Positions 16,562-24,316 of a stretch of DNA of 53,410 nucleotides are shown in pieces. The DNA comes from Bacteroidales bacterium (lineage in GTDB: Bacteria > Bacteroidota > Bacteroidia > Bacteroidales > F082): assembly GCA_016281295.1 (NCBI GenBank), contig JAEEII010000327.1, positions 1 through 53,410 on the forward strand, written 5' to 3'. The position numbers were made by a program, and so were the translations under genes. Every line of letters begins with the position of its first letter. The first letter of the stretch is position 1. Under the pieces are notes generated by a model. The model saw only the letters and a program-made list of their open reading frames with translations, searched no databases and was not told the origin of the DNA.

Positions 16562-17689
16562 ATGATCAAACCCGAGTTTTTTATCGAGACCCTTCGCTGC
16601 CATGGTATTGAGTTTTATGCTGGAGTGCCTGACAGCCTGCTGAAAAACGTCTGTGCATACATCACCGACAACATCGACGCGAAACACAACATCATCACCG
16701 CCAACGAAGGCGCCGCAGTGGCCCTTGCCGCGGGATACCATCTTGCCACTGGCAAAGTAGGAGCCGTTTACATGCAAAACTCCGGTGAAGGCAATGCCAT
16801 CAACCCCCTCGCCTCACTCACCGACAAAGAAGTGTACCACATCCCTGTGCTGCTCATCATCGGATGGCGTGGCCGTCCAGGTGTACACGATGAGCCGCAA
16901 CACGTGAAACAAGGCAAGATCACCACTGGACTCCTCAACGTGATGGGTATCAACTATGAGGTGCTGAGCAAAGAGGAAACCCTGGCGGAGAAACAAATCG
17001 AGAAGGCGGCAACCACCATCAAAAACACTGGAGAGGCATTCGCCCTCGTCATCGAGAAAGACACCTTCGACACCTACACGCTGCAAAATGCAGAGAAAAA
17101 CGAACTGCCCATGACCCGCGAGGAAGCCATACAAACCATCGCCGCCGCCATAGGTCCCGACGATATCATCGTTTCCACTACCGGCATGATCAGCAGGGAA
17201 CTTTTCGAGTACCGAGCAGCCCAAGGACAGGGTCATGAACGCGACTTCCTCACTGTCGGTTCCATGGGACATGCTTCCCAAATCGCTCTTGGCATCGCCA
17301 TAGAACAACCCCAACGAAGAGTCTGGTGCTTCGACGGGGACGGCGCAGCCATCATGCACTTAGGATCCATGGCCATCGTCGCTCATAACGCCCCTAACAA
17401 CTATGTGCATGTGGTGTTCAACAATGGCGCCCACGACTCGGTAGGAGGACAACCCACTGTAGGCCTGAAAATCGACCTTCCCGCCGTGGCCAAAGCCGTC
17501 GGCTACAAAACAGCCTTAAGCGTCAGCACCAAACAAGATTTGGAAAGCCAACTCTCAACGCTCAACGCTCAATTCTCCACACTCTTTCTGGAAGTAAAGG
17601 TGAGAAAGGGCAACCGAAAAGATTTGGGACGACCTACCACCACCCCCATACAAAACAAAGAAGCTCTGATGCAATTCCTTCAACGATAA
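16562..17689 (+). CDS. ppd: Phosphonopyruvate decarboxylase
   Basis: This 375-residue thiamine-diphosphate enzyme matches the short phosphonopyruvate decarboxylase family in length and layout. It begins with a pyrimidine-binding half containing YAGVPDSLLKN and ITANEGAAVALAAGYHLATG, where the Glu activates the cofactor. A diphosphate-binding half has the motif GDG (259-261) ending in NN (287-288). The enzyme converts phosphonopyruvate to phosphonoacetaldehyde and so pulls the unfavourable mutase reaction forward. It sits between the mutase and the dehydrogenase with gaps of three and five bases, as expected for one operon. Confidence 0.93.
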   Translation: MIKPEFFIETLRCHGIEFYAGVPDSLLKNVCAYITDNIDAKHNIITANEGAAVALAAGYHLATGKVGAVYMQNSGEGNAINPLASLTDKEVYHIPVLLIIGWRGRPGVHDEPQHVKQGKITTGLLNVMGINYEVLSKEETLAEKQIEKAATTIKNTGEAFALVIEKDTFDTYTLQNAEKNELPMTREEAIQTIAAAIGPDDIIVSTTGMISRELFEYRAAQGQGHERDFLTVGSMGHASQIALGIAIEQPQRRVWCFDGDGAAIMHLGSMAIVAHNAPNNYVHVVFNNGAHDSVGGQPTVGLKIDLPAVAKAVGYKTALSVSTKQDLESQLSTLNAQFSTLFLEVKVRKGNRKDLGRPTTTPIQNKEALMQFLQR

Positions 17690-17694
17690 CCACC

Positions 17695-18768
17695 ATGCAA
17701 CAGATTCTCAACGGCATTCAGAACTTGTACCAAATTATGGAACAAGTCCATTTCAGGAAACCCATGTTGGTGACCGATGCTTCGTTCCCTTTTTTAAGTA
17801 TCAAAACCCAAATCGAAGGCATCACGCTTCCGAAAGCTCTTTTCAACAATTTCACTCCCAACCCGCTACAAGAGCAGGTGGATCAAGGTGCCGAGCAATT
17901 CCTAAAAGAGGATTGTGATGCGTTGATTGCCGTGGGGGGTGGAAGCTGCATCGATGTAGCGAAATGCATCAAACTGACCTGTCTCGAACATCGAGACACC
18001 ATCCCTTTGATAGCCATCCCCACCACTGCCGGTACGGGTTCAGAGTCCACCCACAATGCTGTTGTCTATTTGAACGGTGTCAAACAAACCGTCACCGACG
18101 AACGTATCCTTCCTGATGTCGCTATCTTGGAGCCATCGGTATTGAAAACGCTACCGCTATACCAAAAAAAATGCACGATGATGGATGCTTTATGTCAGGG
18201 CATCGAGTCGTGGTGGTCGCTGAACTCAACCGATGAAAGCAAGGGCTACTCCAAGACTGCTGTGGAAACCATCATGACCCACTGGGAACGATATATCTTT
18301 GAAAACGATGAAGATGCAGCGGAAAAAATCATGTCAGCCGCCAACTTCAGTGGAAAAGCCATCAACCTAGCGCAGACCACTGCCGCCCATGCCATGAGCT
18401 ATAAAATCACCTCCCTTTACAAGCTTCCCCATGGCCATGCGGTGGCAGTATGCCTTCCTGAAATCTGGGCCTATATGCTCAAGCATCCTGAACACTGTAT
18501 CGACCCAAGGGGGTATGACTATGTAACCAGGGTGTTCCATCAAATCGCTGGTTCCATGGGGAAAGGACAACCTACAGAAGCCATCCAGCAATTCCGCAAG
18601 ATGATGTTGATGATGGGACTGGGAAGGCCCCATTCCACAAGTGAAAGGGATTCCGAGCTGGAGTTATTAAGCCAATCGGTGAATCCAGTGAGATTGAAAA
18701 ACAACCCCATTCAATTGGAGAAAGACGCTATTCTTGAATTATACCGTACGATTGTTGAGATCTCTTAA
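17695..18768 (+). CDS. Iron-type alcohol dehydrogenase, probable phosphonoacetaldehyde reductase
   Basis: This 357-residue group III (iron-type) dehydrogenase has the nucleotide loop GGGS at 81-84, then PTTAGTGSE. Metal-site histidines lie in AHAMSY (His232) and PHGHA (His246, His248). Placed directly after the decarboxylase, it most likely reduces phosphonoacetaldehyde to 2-hydroxyethylphosphonate, as PhpC-type enzymes do in other phosphonate pathways. No aminotransferase of the 2-aminoethylphosphonate route is in the window. Its last 30 bases overlap the end of the convergent transferase gene. Substrate assignment is by context; the enzyme family is clear. Confidence 0.88.
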   Translation: MQQILNGIQNLYQIMEQVHFRKPMLVTDASFPFLSIKTQIEGITLPKALFNNFTPNPLQEQVDQGAEQFLKEDCDALIAVGGGSCIDVAKCIKLTCLEHRDTIPLIAIPTTAGTGSESTHNAVVYLNGVKQTVTDERILPDVAILEPSVLKTLPLYQKKCTMMDALCQGIESWWSLNSTDESKGYSKTAVETIMTHWERYIFENDEDAAEKIMSAANFSGKAINLAQTTAAHAMSYKITSLYKLPHGHAVAVCLPEIWAYMLKHPEHCIDPRGYDYVTRVFHQIAGSMGKGQPTEAIQQFRKMMLMMGLGRPHSTSERDSELELLSQSVNPVRLKNNPIQLEKDAILELYRTIVEIS

Positions 18769-19953
18769 GAAACGTCCGATTTTTTCGCAAGCCCCTTCCC
18801 TATTGTTGCCCCAAACATCCGCGACAAAACGCTGTCGTTCCGCTTCGGGAAGATAATTTTCCCCGCTAACCATAGCCGACACAAGACTGTCGAAATCATA
18901 GACTTTCTTGCCAACCGCAAGGTCATCATAGGGATACTCGAATGCCCTGCTTTTCTTATACTCCTCATAATCGTAAGGATAAAAAATGATATTTTTACCC
19001 TTCATCAGGGAGAAATCGAAAGTCACCGATGAATAGTCGGTGATCAGCACATCGACGTAAGGCAACACTGGATAGATATCCACCGTGGAGGGGATAAAGA
19101 CAACATTGGTCAAGCCCTTGTCAATGCCAGGATCCACAAAGGTGTTGGCGTGAGGTTTCATCAACAGTAAGGCGTTGTGTTCCCGCATCAAGGCATCCAT
19201 GCGCTGCAAGTCAAAGTTTTTCACGAACAAGTCACGTTGCGCGTCACGCCAAGTAGGCAGGTATGCATACACCTTGTCATAACCGCCACCTTTCAAACGT
19301 TCCAACAACTGTTTGGTCTCCACAGGCTCGTAACGCTCCACGAAAGCCATTCTTTTCTCCTCGTTCCAAAACAGAATCTCATTACGAGGATAGCCGAATT
19401 CAAGACATCGGTTAACGGGAATGCGGAACGAATCGGCGAAACTTTGGGTGAAGAAATCCGACGATGAAAGCACATAATCAGGACGTTTAAAGGTCTCAGG
19501 ATGATAAAAACGTTCTTTCAAGGTTTTCTTATAAAAACGATCCGCCAAGGGACCGGTAGTAATCTTGAACTCAATCAGTTTCATCGAAAGCCCATGCCAA
19601 AGGTTAACGCATACAGCATTCCCCGAAAGGCAAAACATGATGTCGGAGGAATAAGCGTTGTAAATCCAGTACTTCGAGGTGAGCGCAAACCTGATACCCC
19701 GAGGACTTAAGATGTGATAGGCTTTCATTCCCTTGTCACGAATCAATTGAACTGTGGAGCGTTTGATGCTTAACCACGCACAGTTCTTGTCTTTCAACTG
19801 ATTGGAGGCATAGATAAACATGTATTTTGCGTTGTCGTTAAAAGCCCCTCTGAAGCTTCCAAACGCCCATTTATTCTTGTTTCTTGGAAATAAAAAAGAA
19901 AATGGATAAATGCAATAACAAACGAGATAACCGATGAATTTAATCATATCCAA
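18739..19953 (-). CDS. CDP-glycerol glycerophosphotransferase-like protein (TagB/TagF family)
   Basis: This 404-residue protein has the family landmarks NLWHGLSMK, YLPTWRDAQRD, LLMKPHANTF and TDYSSVTFDFSLMKGKNIIF, followed by PYDYEEY. Relatives use CDP-glycerol or CDP-ribitol and build wall teichoic acids or decorate capsules with glycerol phosphate. A hydrophobic N-terminus (about residues 4-22) suggests membrane attachment. It lies six bases after the flippase gene and converges with the phosphonate genes, overlapping the dehydrogenase by 30 bases. Context suggests it may use a CMP-activated phosphonate as donor. That is inference, and plain glycerophosphate transfer is the alternative. Confidence 0.85.
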   Translation of the reverse strand: MDMIKFIGYLVCYCIYPFSFLFPRNKNKWAFGSFRGAFNDNAKYMFIYASNQLKDKNCAWLSIKRSTVQLIRDKGMKAYHILSPRGIRFALTSKYWIYNAYSSDIMFCLSGNAVCVNLWHGLSMKLIEFKITTGPLADRFYKKTLKERFYHPETFKRPDYVLSSSDFFTQSFADSFRIPVNRCLEFGYPRNEILFWNEEKRMAFVERYEPVETKQLLERLKGGGYDKVYAYLPTWRDAQRDLFVKNFDLQRMDALMREHNALLLMKPHANTFVDPGIDKGLTNVVFIPSTVDIYPVLPYVDVLITDYSSVTFDFSLMKGKNIIFYPYDYEEYKKSRAFEYPYDDLAVGKKVYDFDSLVSAMVSGENYLPEAERQRFVADVWGNNREGACEKIGRFLRDLNNRTV

Positions 19954-19959
19954 CGCTGC

Positions 19960-21492
19960 TTATTTTTTATGTAACAACCTTTCAATCAAATCATTGATTG
20001 ACTGTGAGACTTTCATTCTGTACAATGCGGTCATTCCTAATGCAAGGAAGATGACAGACTTCAGCACCGCATTGAATCCCAACCCAATCAACTGTATGCC
20101 AAACCGTTTCACCAGCCAAGGAGCAAGCCATGCACTCCAAACGGCATCCAATGCAAACAGCACCAGCACGATACCTGCCACTATAAGTTGTTTTCCTGAA
20201 AGCGCAAACACTCCAATCTTCCAACGGATAAACAACAGCAGCAAGACAAAATAAACCAAATAGGAAAGCACATTCGCCAGCGCTGCCCCATTGATATCCC
20301 AATAGGGAATAAACCAACGGTTCAGTCCCACAGAAAGAACGGCTAACAACAAGGTGAACCCCAGCGAATAATAATAGTATTTGGAATAACTGAGTACTGT
20401 AAGCGAGACATCCAAGGTAGAATACACTAACCTGCCGAGAGCCAGTATCAGCACGGCCCATTTGCCTAATCGATATACCTCTCCATTAGGAAGCAAGTCG
20501 AACAGGAAATCTATATTAATCCAAATGAAAAACAGCACAAACAAGCCGATGATAAACTGATGCAATGCCACATTTTTGCACAAGGCATCGGCTCGGGCAA
20601 TTTCTTGGTGCGCCATAGCCTCGGAGATATGGGGACGGGAGATGGCACCCAAAGAACGGTAAGGCATCTCGACCAAAGCCGCGATGTTCGTGGCAATCGT
20701 GAATACACCCGCCAGGCGAAATCCCTCCATGCCCGCAAGCAAGAACTTGCTCAGCATAGGGATGGCATTCCCTGCCACCGCAGCGGCAATCATAAACAAG
20801 GTATAGTACAAGAAATCGTGCCGCAGCTTTTGAGAGACATACTTTCGGTCAATCTTGAACGAGACCCGTTTTAGCGATAACAGATAGACAATGTTGATCA
20901 AGGTGGCCAAACCGTAAAATATACAAAATGCAACAATAACTCCATCGAAATCTATCACCTTATAATAATAAAGCAGATAAACCACCAGTGTCGCTACCCT
21001 AAGTCCTACTTCGCGGACAAATTTCGGCAACACGATACGAAGCAACAAGTTGCTATTGGTCTCGAACACCGTGATATACAACAGGAAGAAAGCCAAAGGA
21101 ATAACAAAGTTGACGTATTTGCCGAACAGTCCCGAATCCGGCATTCCCGAATCCTCCGAGAAAAACTGTACGATGCTATCCTTGAAAACCAAAAATAACA
21201 ATAGGAAGACAAGGAAACCGATCAGTGGAACCAGCACTGTCCAGCCGAAAAAGCCATGGTCACGGCTTTTCTCGTCCTTGAAAAAGGGGTAATAGCGCAT
21301 GGCTGAGGAACTGGTACCCAGCTGAGCCAATCCCGCAAATAAGATGGAGCATTGCACCAACACATCGATCAAGCCGATCTGCTCCGGCTCCAGAGCCTTG
21401 GTCTGGATAACGAAGGTCGTGACGATACCCACTGCCACTCCGATATAGGTGGCAATGGTTCCTTTGATGCTTTGACGTGCGACAACACCCAT
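19960..21492 (-). CDS. Oligosaccharide flippase (Wzx/MATE-like)
   Basis: The 510-residue protein is almost wholly hydrophobic with about 12-14 predicted helices. It begins MGVVARQSIKGTIATYIGVAVG, the usual opening of Wzx-type polysaccharide exporters, and contains LAQLGTSSSAMRYYPFF. Such proteins flip lipid-linked glycans across the inner membrane. I chose the ATG at 21492 because the longer frame adds 26 polar residues before this conserved opening and would overlap the upstream gene. It lies 10 bases after the YihY gene and six before the TagB-like gene, forming a minus-strand operon. Confidence 0.87.
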   Translation of the reverse strand: MGVVARQSIKGTIATYIGVAVGIVTTFVIQTKALEPEQIGLIDVLVQCSILFAGLAQLGTSSSAMRYYPFFKDEKSRDHGFFGWTVLVPLIGFLVFLLLFLVFKDSIVQFFSEDSGMPDSGLFGKYVNFVIPLAFFLLYITVFETNSNLLLRIVLPKFVREVGLRVATLVVYLLYYYKVIDFDGVIVAFCIFYGLATLINIVYLLSLKRVSFKIDRKYVSQKLRHDFLYYTLFMIAAAVAGNAIPMLSKFLLAGMEGFRLAGVFTIATNIAALVEMPYRSLGAISRPHISEAMAHQEIARADALCKNVALHQFIIGLFVLFFIWINIDFLFDLLPNGEVYRLGKWAVLILALGRLVYSTLDVSLTVLSYSKYYYYSLGFTLLLAVLSVGLNRWFIPYWDINGAALANVLSYLVYFVLLLLFIRWKIGVFALSGKQLIVAGIVLVLFALDAVWSAWLAPWLVKRFGIQLIGLGFNAVLKSVIFLALGMTALYRMKVSQSINDLIERLLHKK

Positions 21493-21502
21493 GACAATGG
21501 CT

Positions 21503-22825
21503 TTATGATTCTTCAAATTGGGCGAATTGTTCCCGTATGTTGTCAACATCCAAGCTCTCTTGGTCGGCATTCTTCAGCTCGCGTGCCGCAAAATCCTTAT
21601 AAGCTTTGATAATCAACTCACTGTCCTTGTTCTGTTCTTCCAAATCATGGACAAGGATGCTCTTCTCTTCGATATCCTTACGCAAATCAGCAATTCTGCT
21701 ATTCCTGAACTCGATAGCTTGCTGATGGGTACGGATATTTTTTCTCAAGGCATCGATAACAATCATTTTCCTTCGGGTATTGTCCTCACCCGCGCTAAGT
21801 TTCACCGATTCACGACGGATGCCTGAATTCAAGTCGTTCCCTGCCAGAATCAAGATAGAGACAATCCAAATCCACAACAAAAGGATAATCAAAGTTCCGA
21901 TGGATCCGTACAGCACATTATATCGGGAGAAATTAGAGATATAGGTATTGAAAGCCACTGTACCCAGCACGAACAAAGTCGTTGCCAAGATGGTTCCGGG
22001 AGAGAAAATCACAAACTCACGGTATTTCTTCCCTTTCCGGGTAGGCTTCTTCAGCTCTTTCCGATAATGCTCGTCGTACCTGACGTTACCAAAATAATAC
22101 AGCAGCGACACGCCCAGACACAGCATGAAGATTGCGATGATCCAACGCAACAGATTGAACAGGAAGAAGATGAACTTACCCGCTGTGATGATTCCGTGTG
22201 TCGCCAGAGATTTCAAAGCCATGCCACCCATGGAAATCAGTATAATGGAGAGCACCAACAACACTCCGATAATCAGCAACATCACGATGGCGAAGATGCG
22301 TTGAATAACCCATCCTTTTACCGTCAATCCTTTGTCAGTCACGTAGTTGGCATACAAGTTACGGAATCCGTTGAAAAAAGCGACGATGCCGCTGGAGCCG
22401 AAAACCAAGCACAAGATGATACTAATGGACAGCAAGCCGTCATGAGGTTGGTTCATGATGCCGTCGATAGTCTCAGTGACATAATCCAGGGTTCCCGAGG
22501 GAATCAAGAAATCCTTGATCAGCATCATCACTCTTTCATATAGATGGGGAATCGGGATGTAGGGAATCAAGGTGAAGAAGAAGAGTAACAGCGGGAAGAG
22601 TGCCACAAAGAAGTTGAATGCCACCCCTGCGGCGCGGTCGATGGTGCGGCCTTTGGAGAAGAGCTTGATAAAGTCGGTCACCACATCCAACAGCGGCAGC
22701 TTCGTCCCTGGAAAACGCACGACCTTCAGGAAATTGTCATCTTTATGATACCAGTCTTTCAAGGCATTGTAATGAGTCTTGAACCAGTTTTTTATTTTGC
22801 CATTTTTCTTTTTTTCCTTCGACAT
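21503..22825 (-). CDS. YihY/BrkB family membrane protein with C-terminal coiled coil
   Basis: The 440-residue protein begins with a lysine-rich segment. A YihY/UPF0761 domain follows from about residue 45 to 340, with DRAAGVAFNFFVALFPLLLF, FGSSGIVAFFNGFRNLY and six or so membrane helices. The family's function is unsettled; an old link to ribonuclease BN has been withdrawn. The last 100 residues are charged and heptad-like (ALRKNIRTHQQAIEF, then DIEEKSILVHDLEEQNKD), suggesting a cytosolic coiled coil. I chose the ATG at 22825. The frame upstream of it covers promoter sequence and lacks family similarity. It leads the operon with the flippase and the TagB-like gene. Confidence 0.85.
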   Translation of the reverse strand: MSKEKKKNGKIKNWFKTHYNALKDWYHKDDNFLKVVRFPGTKLPLLDVVTDFIKLFSKGRTIDRAAGVAFNFFVALFPLLLFFFTLIPYIPIPHLYERVMMLIKDFLIPSGTLDYVTETIDGIMNQPHDGLLSISIILCLVFGSSGIVAFFNGFRNLYANYVTDKGLTVKGWVIQRIFAIVMLLIIGVLLVLSIILISMGGMALKSLATHGIITAGKFIFFLFNLLRWIIAIFMLCLGVSLLYYFGNVRYDEHYRKELKKPTRKGKKYREFVIFSPGTILATTLFVLGTVAFNTYISNFSRYNVLYGSIGTLIILLLWIWIVSILILAGNDLNSGIRRESVKLSAGEDNTRRKMIVIDALRKNIRTHQQAIEFRNSRIADLRKDIEEKSILVHDLEEQNKDSELIIKAYKDFAARELKNADQESLDVDNIREQFAQFEES

Positions 22826-22844
22826 AAATCCAGTTAATTTACTG

Positions 22845-22873
22845 CAAAAATAAAAAAAATGTATCTTTGCCAA
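22845..22873. promoter_or_regulatory. Overlapping divergent promoters for yihY-type gene and rseC
   Basis: On the minus strand TTGG (22873-22870) then 17 bases and TATTTTTG (22852-22845) fit a promoter for the YihY gene. On the plus strand TATCTTTG (22862-22869) is a consensus -7 box 13 bases before the rseC ATG, implying a very short leader. The two sets overlap. Confidence 0.6.
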
Positions 22874-22882
22874 TAAAAAAAG

Positions 22883-23299
22883 ATGAGCAATCAAGAAACC
22901 ATATCCCACGAGGGCGTTGTGACCAAGATCACAGACGACGAGATGGAGATTAAGATTATTTCGCAAAGCGCGTGTGCAGCTTGCCACGCCAAGAGTGCTT
23001 GTGGCATGGGCGAGCAGGCAGAGAAGATCCTCACGGTGCCACGACCGAAGGGTCAGGAATTTCATTTGTTTCAAAAGGTTAATGTTGTCATGAAGGTAGG
23101 TCAAGGCAACAAAGCTGCGGTGTTGGCCTATCTCATACCGATTCTGTTGTTGCTGGCAGTGTTGTTTGTCTGTTTGGGATTGGGGCTCAACGATGGTCTG
23201 TCGGCACTCATCAGTATAGTGGCGTTGATACCTTATTACATAGTGCTTTATCTTTGTCGCGACAAATTGAGAAAGCAGTTTGAGTATATCATTGATTGA
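22883..23299 (+). CDS. rseC: RseC/MucC-like positive regulator of the Rnf/SoxR-reducing system
   Basis: This 138-residue protein starts with a beta-rich region containing CAACHAKSACGMGEQ, four cysteines in the arrangement of RseC. Two adjoining membrane helices follow (about 75-120). RseC proteins are linked to the Rnf/Rsx complex and to stress sigma-factor control in Proteobacteria. In Bacteroidota the gene often stands before rnf, as here, 99 bases ahead of rnfB. It has its own promoter and another lies between it and rnfB. Its biochemical role is not established. Confidence 0.85.
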   Translation: MSNQETISHEGVVTKITDDEMEIKIISQSACAACHAKSACGMGEQAEKILTVPRPKGQEFHLFQKVNVVMKVGQGNKAAVLAYLIPILLLLAVLFVCLGLGLNDGLSALISIVALIPYYIVLYLCRDKLRKQFEYIID

Positions 23300-23327
23300 G
23301 GCAGGTGTCAGAAAACGAAAAAAAAGC

Positions 23328-23358
23328 TTTGTCAAAAAAAGGAGTTTCCTTAATTTTG
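23328..23358 (+). promoter_or_regulatory. Promoter of the rnf operon
   Basis: TTTG (23328-23331), 19 bases, then TAATTTTG (23351-23358) is a near-ideal Bacteroidota promoter, 40 bases before the rnfB ATG. Confidence 0.78.
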
Positions 23359-23398
23359 CAAGTTTAAAAATGAAAACAATTTCAAAATCTTATCACTA

Positions 23399-24316
23399 AT
23401 GAGTAACATTTTACTTATTTCATTGTTGGTTCTCGGTATCCTGGGAGCCGTATTGGCTGTAGTGTTATACATTGTGGCCCAGCGGTTCAAGGTCGAGGAG
23501 AACCCGTTGATTGACGAGGCGGAAGCATGTCTGCCTGGTGCCAACTGCGGTGGTTGCGGTTTTGCCGGATGCCGTGCTTTGGCGGAGGCTTGTGTGAAGC
23601 AAGCTGCTGAGAAGGGCAACATCGACGGTCTCGCCTGTCCCGGCACCGACATGGGCAAGGTGGCTGCTGTCTTAGGACTCACTGCTGGCACCTTTGAACC
23701 CAAGATTGCTGTGGTACGCTGCAACGGCAGCTGCCAGAACTCTCCCGCCAAAGTGCATTACGAAGGGGCTGACATCTGTGCATTCGCCAACACCCTTTAC
23801 GCTGGTGAAGGCGGTTGCTCGAAAGGCTGCCTCGGTTTGGGTGACTGCGTGAAGAAGTGCAACTTCGGTGCTCTTCACATCGACCCCGAGACGGGCCTGC
23901 CTGTTGTTGACCCCGACAAATGTGTAGGCTGCGGCGTATGTGCCAAGACCTGCCCCAGAGGCATCATCGAAATCCGTCCCCGCGGAAAGAACGACCGTCG
24001 TGTTTATGTCTGCTGCTCCAACACCGACAAGGGTGCCTTGGTCATCAAAAACTGCGCGGTGGGCTGCATCGGCTGCCAGAAGTGCGTGAAGACCTGTCCG
24101 TTCGAGGCTATTGAGATGCGAGGCAACTTAGCCTACATCGATCCAGCCAAGTGCAAGTCATGCCGCAAATGCGAGGAGGTATGCCCCCGTGGCACCATCC
24201 ACGCCGTCAACTTCCCGCCAAGAAAACCCAAGACTGAACAACCCGCGGAAGCTCCTAAACCACAGGAAGCTCCCAAAGTCGAAAAAGTTGAACTTGAAAA
24301 AACCGTCACAGCATGA
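23399..24316 (+). CDS. rnfB: Rnf complex subunit RnfB (ferredoxin-type)
   Basis: This 305-residue iron-sulfur subunit takes electrons from ferredoxin into the Rnf pump. It has one N-terminal membrane helix (about 4-25). A four-cysteine Fe-S domain follows (CLPGANCGGCGFAGC), then tandem ferredoxin modules with CVGCGVCAKTCPRG, CIGCQKCVKTCPF and CKSCRKCEEVCPRG. The C-terminus is a Pro/Lys/Glu tail. The stop overlaps the rnfC start (ATGA). It is the first gene of a complete six-gene operon in the order B-C-D-G-E-A. Confidence 0.96.
   Translation: MSNILLISLLVLGILGAVLAVVLYIVAQRFKVEENPLIDEAEACLPGANCGGCGFAGCRALAEACVKQAAEKGNIDGLACPGTDMGKVAAVLGLTAGTFEPKIAVVRCNGSCQNSPAKVHYEGADICAFANTLYAGEGGCSKGCLGLGDCVKKCNFGALHIDPETGLPVVDPDKCVGCGVCAKTCPRGIIEIRPRGKNDRRVYVCCSNTDKGALVIKNCAVGCIGCQKCVKTCPFEAIEMRGNLAYIDPAKCKSCRKCEEVCPRGTIHAVNFPPRKPKTEQPAEAPKPQEAPKVEKVELEKTVTA

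Noticed and set aside
14549..18768. Phosphonate breakdown rather than synthesis
   Set aside because: PEP mutase with the EDKxxxxxNS motif and a decarboxylase are synthesis enzymes; no phosphonoacetaldehyde hydrolase (phnX) or C-P lyase gene is present.
22826..23335. N-terminal extension of the YihY-family protein by about 170 residues
   Set aside because: The extra sequence is antisense to rseC and covers both divergent promoters; the internal ATG at 22825 gives a normal start.
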